From: a virus
IMG/VR virus record: IMGVR_UViG_3300009509_000008
Coordinates: 24,032 to 88,031 of that record
DNA length: 64,000 nt
Direction: 5' to 3' (one strand)
Part shown: positions 58,314 to 64,000 of the stretch, piece after piece
How the letters are laid out: the number at the start of each line of letters is the position of its first letter
How positions within the stretch are numbered: position 1 is the stretch's first letter
Notes under the pieces: generated by a model
What the model saw: the letters and a program-made list of their open reading frames with translations, nothing else
Database searches by the model: none
Told to the model about the DNA's origin: nothing
Position numbers and translations under genes: made by a program

Positions 58314-58832
58314 TTACTTTTTCTTCCACCAGTCGTCTGACTGGTCACCGACAATTGGGAGTGTCTCGACCGACCCTAACGGGGTGAGCGCCGGATTCGG
58401 AGCTACTAGCTGGGTGAGGATGTCCTCACGCCGTCGAACTGGGTCAAGGCCCTCTTCGTCGAGCTCGTCGTCCTCGTCGACCTGCTCGAGCAGCTGCGGA
58501 GGGGGAGCTGCAGCCTCGGTGAAGAAGTCCTCGGCGAGCTGGAAGATGAGATCCGTGTGTGGGTAGCCGTTGGCAATGGCCTCAAGGTACTCAGTCTGCT
58601 CTCTGTCCCACAGCTCGGGCCGGTTGTGGGCCATCTGGGCGAACTCTTGGGGTGTGATACCCAGTTCGCCGAGGATTCCTGCAAACTGGGTATCCTCTTC
58701 CCTGGGCCTGGCCTGAAGGCTCCTATGGAGCTCGGCCGTGATGGCCCCTTTGGACTTCGGTCTGAGGTATGCCATGAGCTCGAGCAGCCCAGCTCTCTCG
58801 TCTGGTGGTCCTGTGATGAAGCTGCTACTCAT
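58314..58832 (-). CDS. Unrecognised protein with acidic middle (172 aa)
   Basis: ATGA overlap with the upstream ribbon-helix-helix gene. Sequence has helical RPKSKGAITAELHRSLQ, GILGELGITPQEFAQMAHN and an acidic stretch (LLEQVDEDDELDEEGLD) then PVRRREDILTQLV. Ends DDWWKKK. The coupling suggests a partner of the small DNA-binding protein (toxin-antitoxin-like or operon leader), but no fold is recognised. Confidence 0.55.
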   Translation of the reverse strand: MSSSFITGPPDERAGLLELMAYLRPKSKGAITAELHRSLQARPREEDTQFAGILGELGITPQEFAQMAHNRPELWDREQTEYLEAIANGYPHTDLIFQLAEDFFTEAAAPPPQLLEQVDEDDELDEEGLDPVRRREDILTQLVAPNPALTPLGSVETLPIVGDQSDDWWKKK

Positions 58833-59071
58833 CCGGTCCTCTCAGCCAGCCTTCGGTACATCCAGGCGATTCCCTCTGGGTCTGCCTCGGCCTTGAGCTC
58901 CATGCGTGTGCGGTGTTGCTCGACGAGCACCTGGATGAGCTCTGTGATGGTGAAGCGCTTCCCGGTCTTCTCACGAAGTCGGGTAAGCTCCTGGTCAAGG
59001 AAGCGTGCCTGTCTCGCTGGTAGGTGCAGCACGATCTTCCGGGTCTGCTTGAAGTCATTGGTATATGCCAT
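58829..59071 (-). CDS. Ribbon-helix-helix-like DNA-binding protein (80 aa)
   Basis: Begins AYTNDFKQTRKIVLHLPARQ, a short beta strand, then helix ARFLDQELTRLREKTG, a KRFTITELIQVLVEQHRTRM second helix. Strand-helix-helix with alternating basic and hydrophobic residues fits the RHH fold used by Arc/MetJ-type repressors. It is sandwiched between a metallopeptidase gene (17 bp overlap) and the next gene (ATGA overlap). Possible operator in the same block: the palindrome at 60373. Confidence 0.55.
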   Translation of the reverse strand: MAYTNDFKQTRKIVLHLPARQARFLDQELTRLREKTGKRFTITELIQVLVEQHRTRMELKAEADPEGIAWMYRRLAERTG

Positions 59072-59621
59072 GATCCCACTCTATGTAGCAGTCGGCCACT
59101 CTTCTGGCCTCCGGCTGTGGTCTGCTCTCCAGCACCTCTGTACGCCGCTCCTTCAGATCCTCACGAATCATGTCGGCTGGGATGCCATAGAAGACAAAGC
59201 TCTCAACCTTGCGATCGAGGTACTCATCTGTTGCTCTACCTGGCCACACGATCATCCACGCCTGATCTGCAGTGGACTCGAAGTAGGATCGCCACTTGTC
59301 GCTGATCAGATACTGCAGCTCCATCCATGTGCGGAGAAACTGGAGGACGTGGGTGAGCTCGTGTAGGACTACTGGGGTGACCTCCATGTCCATTGACCAG
59401 CCACGATCCTTTCCGACGTAGATGGTGCTGCCGATCGTGGTGATGTAGTCATTCATGAACCTCTCCTTCGAGAAGTCTACGACCTTCATCTTGGTCAGAA
59501 CTGATAGTGCCCAGGCTATGATCTGCATAAGCAGAGAGGATTCCTTGTCCCGCACTTTGATGGGGGTGACCGTCTCGGAGAAGTGCACCAAGAACGGCTT
59601 GCGGACCTCACGGTAAGGCAT
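59055..59621 (-). CDS. HExxH zinc metallopeptidase-like protein (188 aa)
   Basis: ATG at 59621 after GGAGGTGATCC. H87-E-L-T-H91 in VVLHELTHVLQ is a zinc-peptidase signature (HExxH), with E115 in YFESTADQA as a probable third ligand 24 residues on, as in gluzincin-type enzymes. It lacks a signal peptide and stays at 188 residues, so it is a compact cytosolic or virion-borne enzyme. Function in the phage is unknown; host protein attack or peptide processing are candidates. Fold assignment from the motif. Confidence 0.65.
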   Translation of the reverse strand: MPYREVRKPFLVHFSETVTPIKVRDKESSLLMQIIAWALSVLTKMKVVDFSKERFMNDYITTIGSTIYVGKDRGWSMDMEVTPVVLHELTHVLQFLRTWMELQYLISDKWRSYFESTADQAWMIVWPGRATDEYLDRKVESFVFYGIPADMIREDLKERRTEVLESRPQPEARRVADCYIEWDHGIYQ

Positions 59622-59762
59622 GGATCACCTCCTACCTCATTGTAGCAGGCTAAGAAGAAAAAAGAGCGTCGGACTCACTCTCCCCTGCTGGGGCCCCCAA
59701 CCTCGAGCATTTCCTGACTTCGGACTTCCGCAAAGATCTTATGACGAATTCCCCCCGTTTTT

Positions 59763-59960
59763 TCATTCGGAGTTCACGATGTCGTTGAAGCGCTTCTTCC
59801 TCTCCTTATTTCTCAGCAGCTCCTCATACGCATCGATTGCCGCTTTGCAGAATTCCTCCATGTTGGAGGCTCCGTGGATTACCAGGCCGGCATTGGTCTT
59901 TCCCTGGCTTAGTAATGAAACGAAGCACGTATCCTCTTTCACAATGAATATGCGCTTCAT
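59763..59960 (-). CDS. Small unrecognised protein (65 aa)
   Basis: ATG at 59960 with GATGAGGTGGTCAG upstream. Sequence begins KRIFIVKEDTCFVSLLSQG and contains a helix (EEFCKAAIDAYEELLRN) ending in IVNSE. A small alpha/beta protein of unknown function. The gap 59622-59762 downstream holds no gene; it contains CTTATGACGAATTCC, only loosely similar to the CTTATAGCGAATTC found before the RNA polymerase. Confidence 0.55.
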   Translation of the reverse strand: MKRIFIVKEDTCFVSLLSQGKTNAGLVIHGASNMEEFCKAAIDAYEELLRNKERKKRFNDIVNSE

Positions 59961-59972
59961 CTGACCACCTCA

Positions 59973-60317
59973 TCATTGGATCTCCTCATTGTCATCGAAC
60001 CCCTCGTCCTCTACCCCCTTTGTTCCCTTGAAGAGACAGCCAGTGTGTACCTCCCTGATGAGCGCCTGAGCTATGTCGATCTTGAACTGCTCAACCTGCC
60101 TTCTGGTTCTCACGTCTTCTCTCAGTTTGTTGATCGTTCTTCTCAGTCGTCTCTTCACTTCGTTCCCAGACATGTACCACTCCAGCCGATCCTCCTCTGT
60201 GTGGAGGAACACCTCGAGGTTTCCGTTGCTGAGTCCGATGTGAAAGGCAGGACAGAGGTCGCAATGTACGGTAGGATCTACCTGTGCTATCAATTTCGCC
60301 AGTGACTGCTTACTCAC
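59973..60317 (-). CDS. Unrecognised small protein with Cys pair (114 aa)
   Basis: I prefer the GTG at 60317, since GGGGAGGTGGCA directly precedes it, over an ATG at 60338. A VHCDLCPAFHIG segment holds a C-x2-C; further on come FLHTEEDRLEWYMSG and a basic helix (EVKRRLRRTINKLREDVRTR), ending in an acidic tail (DEGFDDNEEIQ). Function unknown. First gene of the minus-strand small-gene operon. Confidence 0.55.
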   Translation of the reverse strand: MSKQSLAKLIAQVDPTVHCDLCPAFHIGLSNGNLEVFLHTEEDRLEWYMSGNEVKRRLRRTINKLREDVRTRRQVEQFKIDIAQALIREVHTGCLFKGTKGVEDEGFDDNEEIQ

Positions 60318-60372
60318 TGCCACCTCCCCAAGGAACATCGTGGTCTTTGAGAGCTACAATCGATCGATCACA

Positions 60373-60393
60373 ATACCAACACCCTGTTGGTAT
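60373..60393. promoter_or_regulatory. Perfect palindrome, operator candidate
   Basis: ATACCAAC and GTTGGTAT are perfect 8-base inverted repeats around a 5-base centre in the 157-bp divergent gap between genes at 60317 (minus) and 60475 (plus). Such a site is suited to a dimeric repressor and would control both directions. The ribbon-helix-helix gene at 58829 is a nearby candidate regulator. A small RNA hairpin is an alternative. Confidence 0.45.
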
Positions 60394-60474
60394 AAGGACT
60401 GTGATAGTGGATAGCCCCATCCGGTGTTACCCGTCGATCATTCTAGCTCTGAATTAGATCATAGGAGGATCGAA

Positions 60475-60732
60475 ATGACAAATCTAGTAGTTTGTCAAGC
60501 CTGCGGCGCAAGTATTTATTATTGTTCGCTCGTTGGCCGTGCCTACACTGGGGCGCCTGCGAACGCAGCCGACATGACGCCTGCACACGAGGACATCCCT
60601 CAGCCTCTCGATGAGGATCCGATGGCGTGCCCAAGGTGTGGTGAGCTCTACGGCATCCCAGTAGGAGACAAGGAGATCGTTCTCAAGCTCGAAGACGGGT
60701 CCTACTGGCCCTATCCACCAATGAATATCTGA
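60475..60732 (+). CDS. Zinc-ribbon small protein (85 aa)
   Basis: ATG at 60475 after TAGGAGGATCGAA. Reads TNLVVCQACGASIYYCSLV near the start and MACPRCGELYGIPV later, giving a C-x2-C...C-x2-C zinc ribbon separated by a loop. Ends in YWPYPPMNI. Function unknown; probably a nucleic-acid or protein adaptor. First gene of a plus-strand operon. Confidence 0.6.
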   Translation: MTNLVVCQACGASIYYCSLVGRAYTGAPANAADMTPAHEDIPQPLDEDPMACPRCGELYGIPVGDKEIVLKLEDGSYWPYPPMNI

Positions 60733-60866
60733 TCTAAAATTTTAGGGGTTGACTTCGGAACAAAGCTCGTTCATGATCTGAAGTGATCTAAGAACGATCC
60801 GAATTGCAAAATGATCGATCAACGGAGTCACTCCCCGGACCACATAACCAACCCAAGGAGAGGACT

Positions 60867-61652
60867 ATGACACATCCGGCCGATGCGCTGCGAGAACAGT
60901 TGGCGAAGAGATCAGCAGCATCGAAACAAGAGCAGGCGGGTGAGAAAGCTCCGGCTGAATCCGCCTCAACCGCAACCACGAGCACCAAGGAGGAGACAGT
61001 GCCCACCACAAAGTCCGAGGTCAAGAAGGCCAAGGACCCGAAGAAGGCCAAGGCCGCAAAGGCCCCGGCGAAGAAGAAGAAGGCCCCCGCCAAGAAGGCT
61101 GCCGCAAAGGCAGGGAAGGCGCCGGCCAAGAAGAAGGGCGCCAAGTCGAAGAGCAACGGGAAGCCTGCGCCGGCGAAGAAAGCGAAAGCTCCGGCGAAGA
61201 AGGCTACCAAGGCCAAGGTCGCCAAGCCCAAGGCCAAGGTTGCCAAGAAGTCGACCAAGGCGGCCAGCAAGTCGAACGGGAAGAGCAACGGTGCGTCCAA
61301 AAAGTCGGTGGATGCGAGCAGCTTCGATCGAGATGGAGACGGCCTTCGTCCGATCGAGAAAGATGTCATCGGCGCCATCGCCAAGAACGACGAACCGACG
61401 AGCATAGTGGGCCTGGCCCGCAGGATGTTCGGAGAGAACTGCGGTTCCGAGGGAGCCAACTCGGTGAGGACAATCAGGAATGCCATTCGTGTTCCCGTGC
61501 GCTGTGGCATCCTCGAGTCCGGCGGCCGAGGCAAGATCAAGGTCACCACGGCCTACAAGAGGGCCAAAGGCGATCTGAGCAAGCTCATGATGAACTACAG
61601 GTCTCGCCAGAAGAAGGCGAGGGCCAAAGCCCAAGCAGAGGCCTCTGCCTGA
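60867..61652 (+). CDS. Histone H1-like lysine-rich protein fused to winged helix (261 aa)
   Basis: Start at the ATG at 60867 after AAGGAGAGGACT. Residues about 50-160 are Lys/Ala/Pro repeats of the KAPAKKKK, KAPAKKA and AKPKAKVAKK kind, the composition of histone H1 tails and bacterial Hc1/AlgP proteins. The C-terminal 100 residues form a compact winged-helix-like domain (DGLRPIEKDVIGAIAKNDEP, GLARRMFGENC, RTIRNAIRVPVRCG, GRGKIKVTTAYKR). It likely binds and compacts DNA and may be packaged with, or act on, the genome. A strong intrinsic terminator follows. The upstream gap has TTGACT and a CATGAT 17 bases later as a possible host promoter. Confidence 0.7.
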   Translation: MTHPADALREQLAKRSAASKQEQAGEKAPAESASTATTSTKEETVPTTKSEVKKAKDPKKAKAAKAPAKKKKAPAKKAAAKAGKAPAKKKGAKSKSNGKPAPAKKAKAPAKKATKAKVAKPKAKVAKKSTKAASKSNGKSNGASKKSVDASSFDRDGDGLRPIEKDVIGAIAKNDEPTSIVGLARRMFGENCGSEGANSVRTIRNAIRVPVRCGILESGGRGKIKVTTAYKRAKGDLSKLMMNYRSRQKKARAKAQAEASA

Positions 61653-61682
61653 CATCGTAATACCCATTCACCTCGAACACTC

Positions 61683-61730
61683 GGCCGGAGGCGGGCCTCA
61701 TCCACTTGCCTCCGGCCCTTTCTTTTTTGG
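61683..61730 (+). terminator. Strong intrinsic terminator
   Basis: Ten-base perfect stem (GGCCGGAGGC/GCCTCCGGCC) with a 15-base loop, followed by CTTTCTTTTTT. Located 30 bases past the H1-like gene stop and just before the thymidylate synthase-family gene. The best classical intrinsic terminator in the window. Confidence 0.88.
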
Positions 61731-61744
61731 GAAGGAAAACCACC

Positions 61745-62545
61745 ATGGAATGCGAATTCGTGAAAGCCCGTGACCTACCAGACGCATGGTTTCAGCTTGT
61801 GGAGCTGTGCTACCAGAACGGACGAGACTACCGAGTAGTTGAGGGCTCCTACGCAAACGCCCAGTTCAGGAGGGAGCTAGACTACGTCACAGTCCACATC
61901 ACCCACCCCTACACCAGACCGCTCCTTCCACAAATACCTCCCGGTCTTGGAATTCCGGATCCCGTTCCGGAAGGCATGGACTACGTAGAGAGGTATTTGA
62001 CCTATCTCATGACGGACAAGATCGAGCCGAACGAGCAGTACACGTACGGTTCTCGTCTCGTTGGTGTGACGACAAAGATACTGCGCCACCATCCACCAAC
62101 TGACATGATCGTACAGGATTTCCCGTCACAGGTTGATGAGGTCATTGCCAAGTTCAAGAGAGGATTCGGCAACAATCAGGCGTGCATGACAATCGCACAG
62201 CCTAGTGATATCCACCTCACCGATCCTCCGTGTCTACGTCAGATCGACTGTCGAATCTACGACAGTGAGACCTCAGCGGGGAAGAGGGACCTCGAACATG
62301 TTCATCAGGACGATACAAACCGGCTTCACTTTGTTGTCTATTTCAGGTCCTGGGACCTCTGGGGCGGATTCCCACCAAACCTTGCCGCTGTTGTTCATCT
62401 CCAGGAGTACATGGCTGGCGAGATCGGTGTGGAGCCTGGAGAGCTCATCTGCTCGAGCAAAGGACTCCACCTCTATGACATGTACTGGGAGTTGGCCAGA
62501 ATCAGGCTCGGGGAGAGAGATGGCAGAGAAGAAAGAGGAGACTGA
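61745..62545 (+). CDS. Thymidylate synthase-family enzyme
   Basis: 266 residues. The catalytic Cys is C163 in LTDPPCLRQIDC, and the phosphate and dUMP-binding part reads FVVYFRSWDLWGGFPPNLAAVVHLQEY; R, S, D and the PPN asparagine match the TS signature (RSxDxxxGxPxN). The end, KGLHLYDMYWELA, aligns with the C-terminal HIY segment. The Asn of PPN favours dUMP over dCMP. It converts dUMP to dTMP, or to 5-hydroxymethyl-dUMP if it is the modified-base subtype. The N-terminal half is less conserved than in bacterial TS. Placed after a terminator, so it has its own control. Confidence 0.75.
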   Translation: MECEFVKARDLPDAWFQLVELCYQNGRDYRVVEGSYANAQFRRELDYVTVHITHPYTRPLLPQIPPGLGIPDPVPEGMDYVERYLTYLMTDKIEPNEQYTYGSRLVGVTTKILRHHPPTDMIVQDFPSQVDEVIAKFKRGFGNNQACMTIAQPSDIHLTDPPCLRQIDCRIYDSETSAGKRDLEHVHQDDTNRLHFVVYFRSWDLWGGFPPNLAAVVHLQEYMAGEIGVEPGELICSSKGLHLYDMYWELARIRLGERDGREERGD

Positions 62546-62936
62546 GCTCGCCCTGGTACCGAACGAGGACGGATCCTACGACCTTGCGGAAGTGAAGAGT
62601 GACGCAGTCGCAGAGCCGAAGGAGAAGCTCAAACCGTGGAAGGTTGGGGTCACCGACAAGGGAGAAGACGTCTGGGCTCCCGTCGCTGGACCGAACGCAC
62701 GCAAGGTCCTTCATCTGAAGATGGATGTCGGCGTCTGCAAGGGCTGTCGCTGCACAGTTCATAAGCGAGCTGCTGCGGTAGATCCGTGGGGTAACGTGTG
62801 GTGTTTTGGGTGTTGGCCCTATGGGTCCTTCACCGATCCCAGGTTCACCGAGCCTCTCCCCGAAGGGATACCTCCGAATGCTGAGCTCCCGCCTCCCAAG
62901 TTTCCAGCGCTTCCGGAGGGTGAGAAAGATGACTGA
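62520..62936 (+). CDS. Zinc-binding small protein (138 aa)
   Basis: ATG at 62520 overlaps the end of the TS-family gene by 26 bp, after GGGGAGAGAG. The first 50 residues are charged (KKEETELALVPNEDG), then come VCKGCRCTVHKRAA and WCFGC, likely a zinc-binding cluster with C-x2-C-x-C and C-x2-C pairs. A Pro-rich end (ELPPPKFPALPEG) follows. Function unknown. Confidence 0.6.
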   Translation: MAEKKEETELALVPNEDGSYDLAEVKSDAVAEPKEKLKPWKVGVTDKGEDVWAPVAGPNARKVLHLKMDVGVCKGCRCTVHKRAAAVDPWGNVWCFGCWPYGSFTDPRFTEPLPEGIPPNAELPPPKFPALPEGEKDD

Positions 62937-63792
62937 CATGTTGAACGATGACGAAGACATCTTCGGAGAGGTGAGAAAAGACAAGGTTGATCGCCTGATA
63001 GCTCGTGACGATCCCGTCCCAGTGGAGTATTCTGAAAGTCTCCAACTGGCGAAGGAGACGGGGGACATGGCCGGGAAAGAAGATGGGTGGCATCTGGTCG
63101 CTCAAAGACCTATGCGCTGCGAGAATGCTCCACGGGATTGGATCTGCAACGTGGGCACAGAGCACGGTCGAGTGAGCCCGATGAACGGGCTGTGCTACTG
63201 CTCGAACTGCTACATCAAGAAGTTCCCTCAGCTGCACGTAGGGGATCCCGTCGCTACGGCGGAGTACTCAGTGGAGGAGCTCAAGGAGCGAGGAACAATG
63301 GGGCTCTATCAACCGCCTCCGCCCCACATAGCGCCCTGTCCGCTGTGTGGGGTGATCATCGAGTCCTACGAAGAGATAGACAGTAATTCAGAGATGGTTC
63401 ACACAAGATGTCTAAGTCCGAAGGAGCGTGAAGTTCTAACAGACGTAGGCTACAACTCAAGTTTTTTGATAAGAAAGAAGAGGGAAGACCATGCACCCGA
63501 TCGTACAGTGGCTGGCGGATCATCAGATCACGAGTGTCCGGACTGCCGGTGCTCCGAGCAAGACGGCGGAGAGCCCATACAAAGTGCTGGTGAGGAAGAA
63601 GGTCCCCTGGTCGGACAAGGAAGAGGACGTTCCGGTGAACGATCCGGCGAGCGAGGGGTGGACGTTCACTCTGACGAAGCCGGCCAAGGAGCCGAAGCCG
63701 GATCCGAAGAAGCTGATGCCGGAGGTCAAGAAGAAGATGCCGAAGACGACATCAGTGAGGATACAGTTCTTCACACCACCGGGATCAAATAA
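62929..63792 (+). CDS. Unrecognised zinc-containing protein, overlapping tail (287 aa)
   Basis: ATG at 62929 with GGAGGGTGAGAAAG upstream, overlapping the previous gene by 8 bp. Reads DMLNDDEDIFGEVRKDKVDRL, then CENAPRDWICNVG, YCSNCYIKKF and APCPLCGVII, several Cys pairs suggesting zinc sites. From about 63490 the frame continues for 300 bp over another gene, encoding a low-complexity acidic/Gly/Glu tail (GAEAGSEEADAGG). Codon third positions there are less G/C-biased, so the last 100 residues may be an incidental extension or a genuine dual-coded tail. The N-terminal 185 residues are the reliable part. Confidence 0.55.
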   Translation: MTDMLNDDEDIFGEVRKDKVDRLIARDDPVPVEYSESLQLAKETGDMAGKEDGWHLVAQRPMRCENAPRDWICNVGTEHGRVSPMNGLCYCSNCYIKKFPQLHVGDPVATAEYSVEELKERGTMGLYQPPPPHIAPCPLCGVIIESYEEIDSNSEMVHTRCLSPKEREVLTDVGYNSSFLIRKKREDHAPDRTVAGGSSDHECPDCRCSEQDGGEPIQSAGEEEGPLVGQGRGRSGERSGERGVDVHSDEAGQGAEAGSEEADAGGQEEDAEDDISEDTVLHTTGIK

Positions 63793-63970
63793 GGTTCCAG
63801 GGGTGGAAGACGTAGTCTCTGAGCTCCAAGACGAGTTCGACAAGGCACTCCAGCGTCACGAGGCTGGTCAGGCCGATGCTGCTATGCCCCAACCCTACCT
63901 CGGCAGCATGCTCATTCTTCAGACATGGCTCACAGAACCCATGTTCCGTGAGCTCATGGACATCAGATAG
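63491..63970 (+). CDS. Unrecognised protein (159 aa)
   Basis: ATG at 63491 after GAGGGAAGACC. Reads HPIVQWLADHQITSVRTAG, then a Pro/Lys-rich part (KPAKEPKPDPKKLMPEVKKK) and a C-terminal helical domain (VVSELQDEFDKALQRHEAG, PYLGSMLILQTWLTEPMF). Codon third positions are G/C-rich as in neighbours, which supports it over the frame of the previous gene in the shared 300 bp. Function unknown. The final 30 bases of the window hold nothing recognisable. Confidence 0.6.
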   Translation: MHPIVQWLADHQITSVRTAGAPSKTAESPYKVLVRKKVPWSDKEEDVPVNDPASEGWTFTLTKPAKEPKPDPKKLMPEVKKKMPKTTSVRIQFFTPPGSNKVPGVEDVVSELQDEFDKALQRHEAGQADAAMPQPYLGSMLILQTWLTEPMFRELMDIR

Positions 63971-64000
63971 CCCTGAGGGCGATCAATCTTCAGCCGCAGG

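Noticed and set aside
58172-58387. 71-codon plus-strand frame after the tail operon
   Set aside because: No ribosome site and it runs into the antisense of the gene ending at 58314; I see only weak hairpin structure in this gap.
59738-59753. CTTATGACGAATTCC, similar to CTTATAGCGAATTC
   Set aside because: It has a substitution in the core and an extra difference, and lies on the plus strand where both flanking genes are on the minus strand.
1-64000. tRNA genes, CRISPR arrays, integrase and insertion sequences
   Set aside because: Nothing resembling a cloverleaf, regular repeat-spacer array, recombinase motif or transposase was noticed on reading; a tRNA scan was not possible here.

Overview
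The window is part of a large, contractile-tailed dsDNA bacteriophage (myovirus morphotype). The virion set includes a large terminase, a portal, a prohead protease, an HK97-type major capsid protein, a tail sheath, a tail tube and a baseplate spike. I see no integrase, no tRNA gene, no CRISPR array and no confidently recognisable lysis gene. The DNA is GC-rich, with G/C-biased third codon positions and strong GGAGG-type ribosome binding sites. Genes are packed with ATGA/TGATG overlaps. The host cannot be named from sequence alone.

Layout. (1) 1-14475, minus strand: one co-directional replication, recombination and repair block. It holds a Cas4/RecB-like nuclease (cut by the window edge), a resolvase-like nuclease, RecA, a mini zinc ribbon, an HU/IHF protein, family A DNA polymerase, a zinc-containing candidate SSB, DnaG-type primase, DnaB-type helicase, a DUF932-like protein, a family 4 uracil-DNA glycosylase and an SF2 helicase. 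(2) 14615-32991, plus strand: virion block A with portal, a 2059-residue single-chain RNA polymerase (beta and beta-prime fused), glycine-zipper proteins and the baseplate spike. A two-gene minus-strand islet sits at 20544-20842. (3) 33018-34402, minus: three small genes. (4) 34483-36318, plus: large terminase, followed by an elaborate nested hairpin. (5) 36442-37911, minus: a membrane/coiled-coil protein and a helix-turn-helix regulator. (6) 37990-58114, plus: virion block B with prohead protease, scaffold-zone proteins, decoration-like protein, major capsid protein, neck proteins, sheath and tube. (7) 58314-60317, minus: small genes including a ribbon-helix-helix protein and an HExxH metallopeptidase. 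(8) 60475-63970, plus: zinc-ribbon proteins, a histone H1-like/winged-helix protein and a thymidylate synthase-family enzyme.

How it may work together. The phage encodes most of its own replisome and a bacterial-like but reduced RNA polymerase whose two catalytic halves are one polypeptide. That polymerase lies inside the virion gene cluster, between the portal and a set of glycine-zipper proteins. No alpha, omega or sigma subunit is visible. Three divergent intergenic regions, upstream of virion block A, the polymerase and the terminase, share CTTATAGC, a candidate promoter element. Many virion-block proteins share short K-x-A motifs such as EKTA or EKIA, and several begin with an FF[DE]EL-type N-terminus. 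These may be protease sites or virion-targeting tags, since a prohead protease is encoded. I consider the fused polymerase together with this tagged, membrane-active virion protein family the most novel content of the window.
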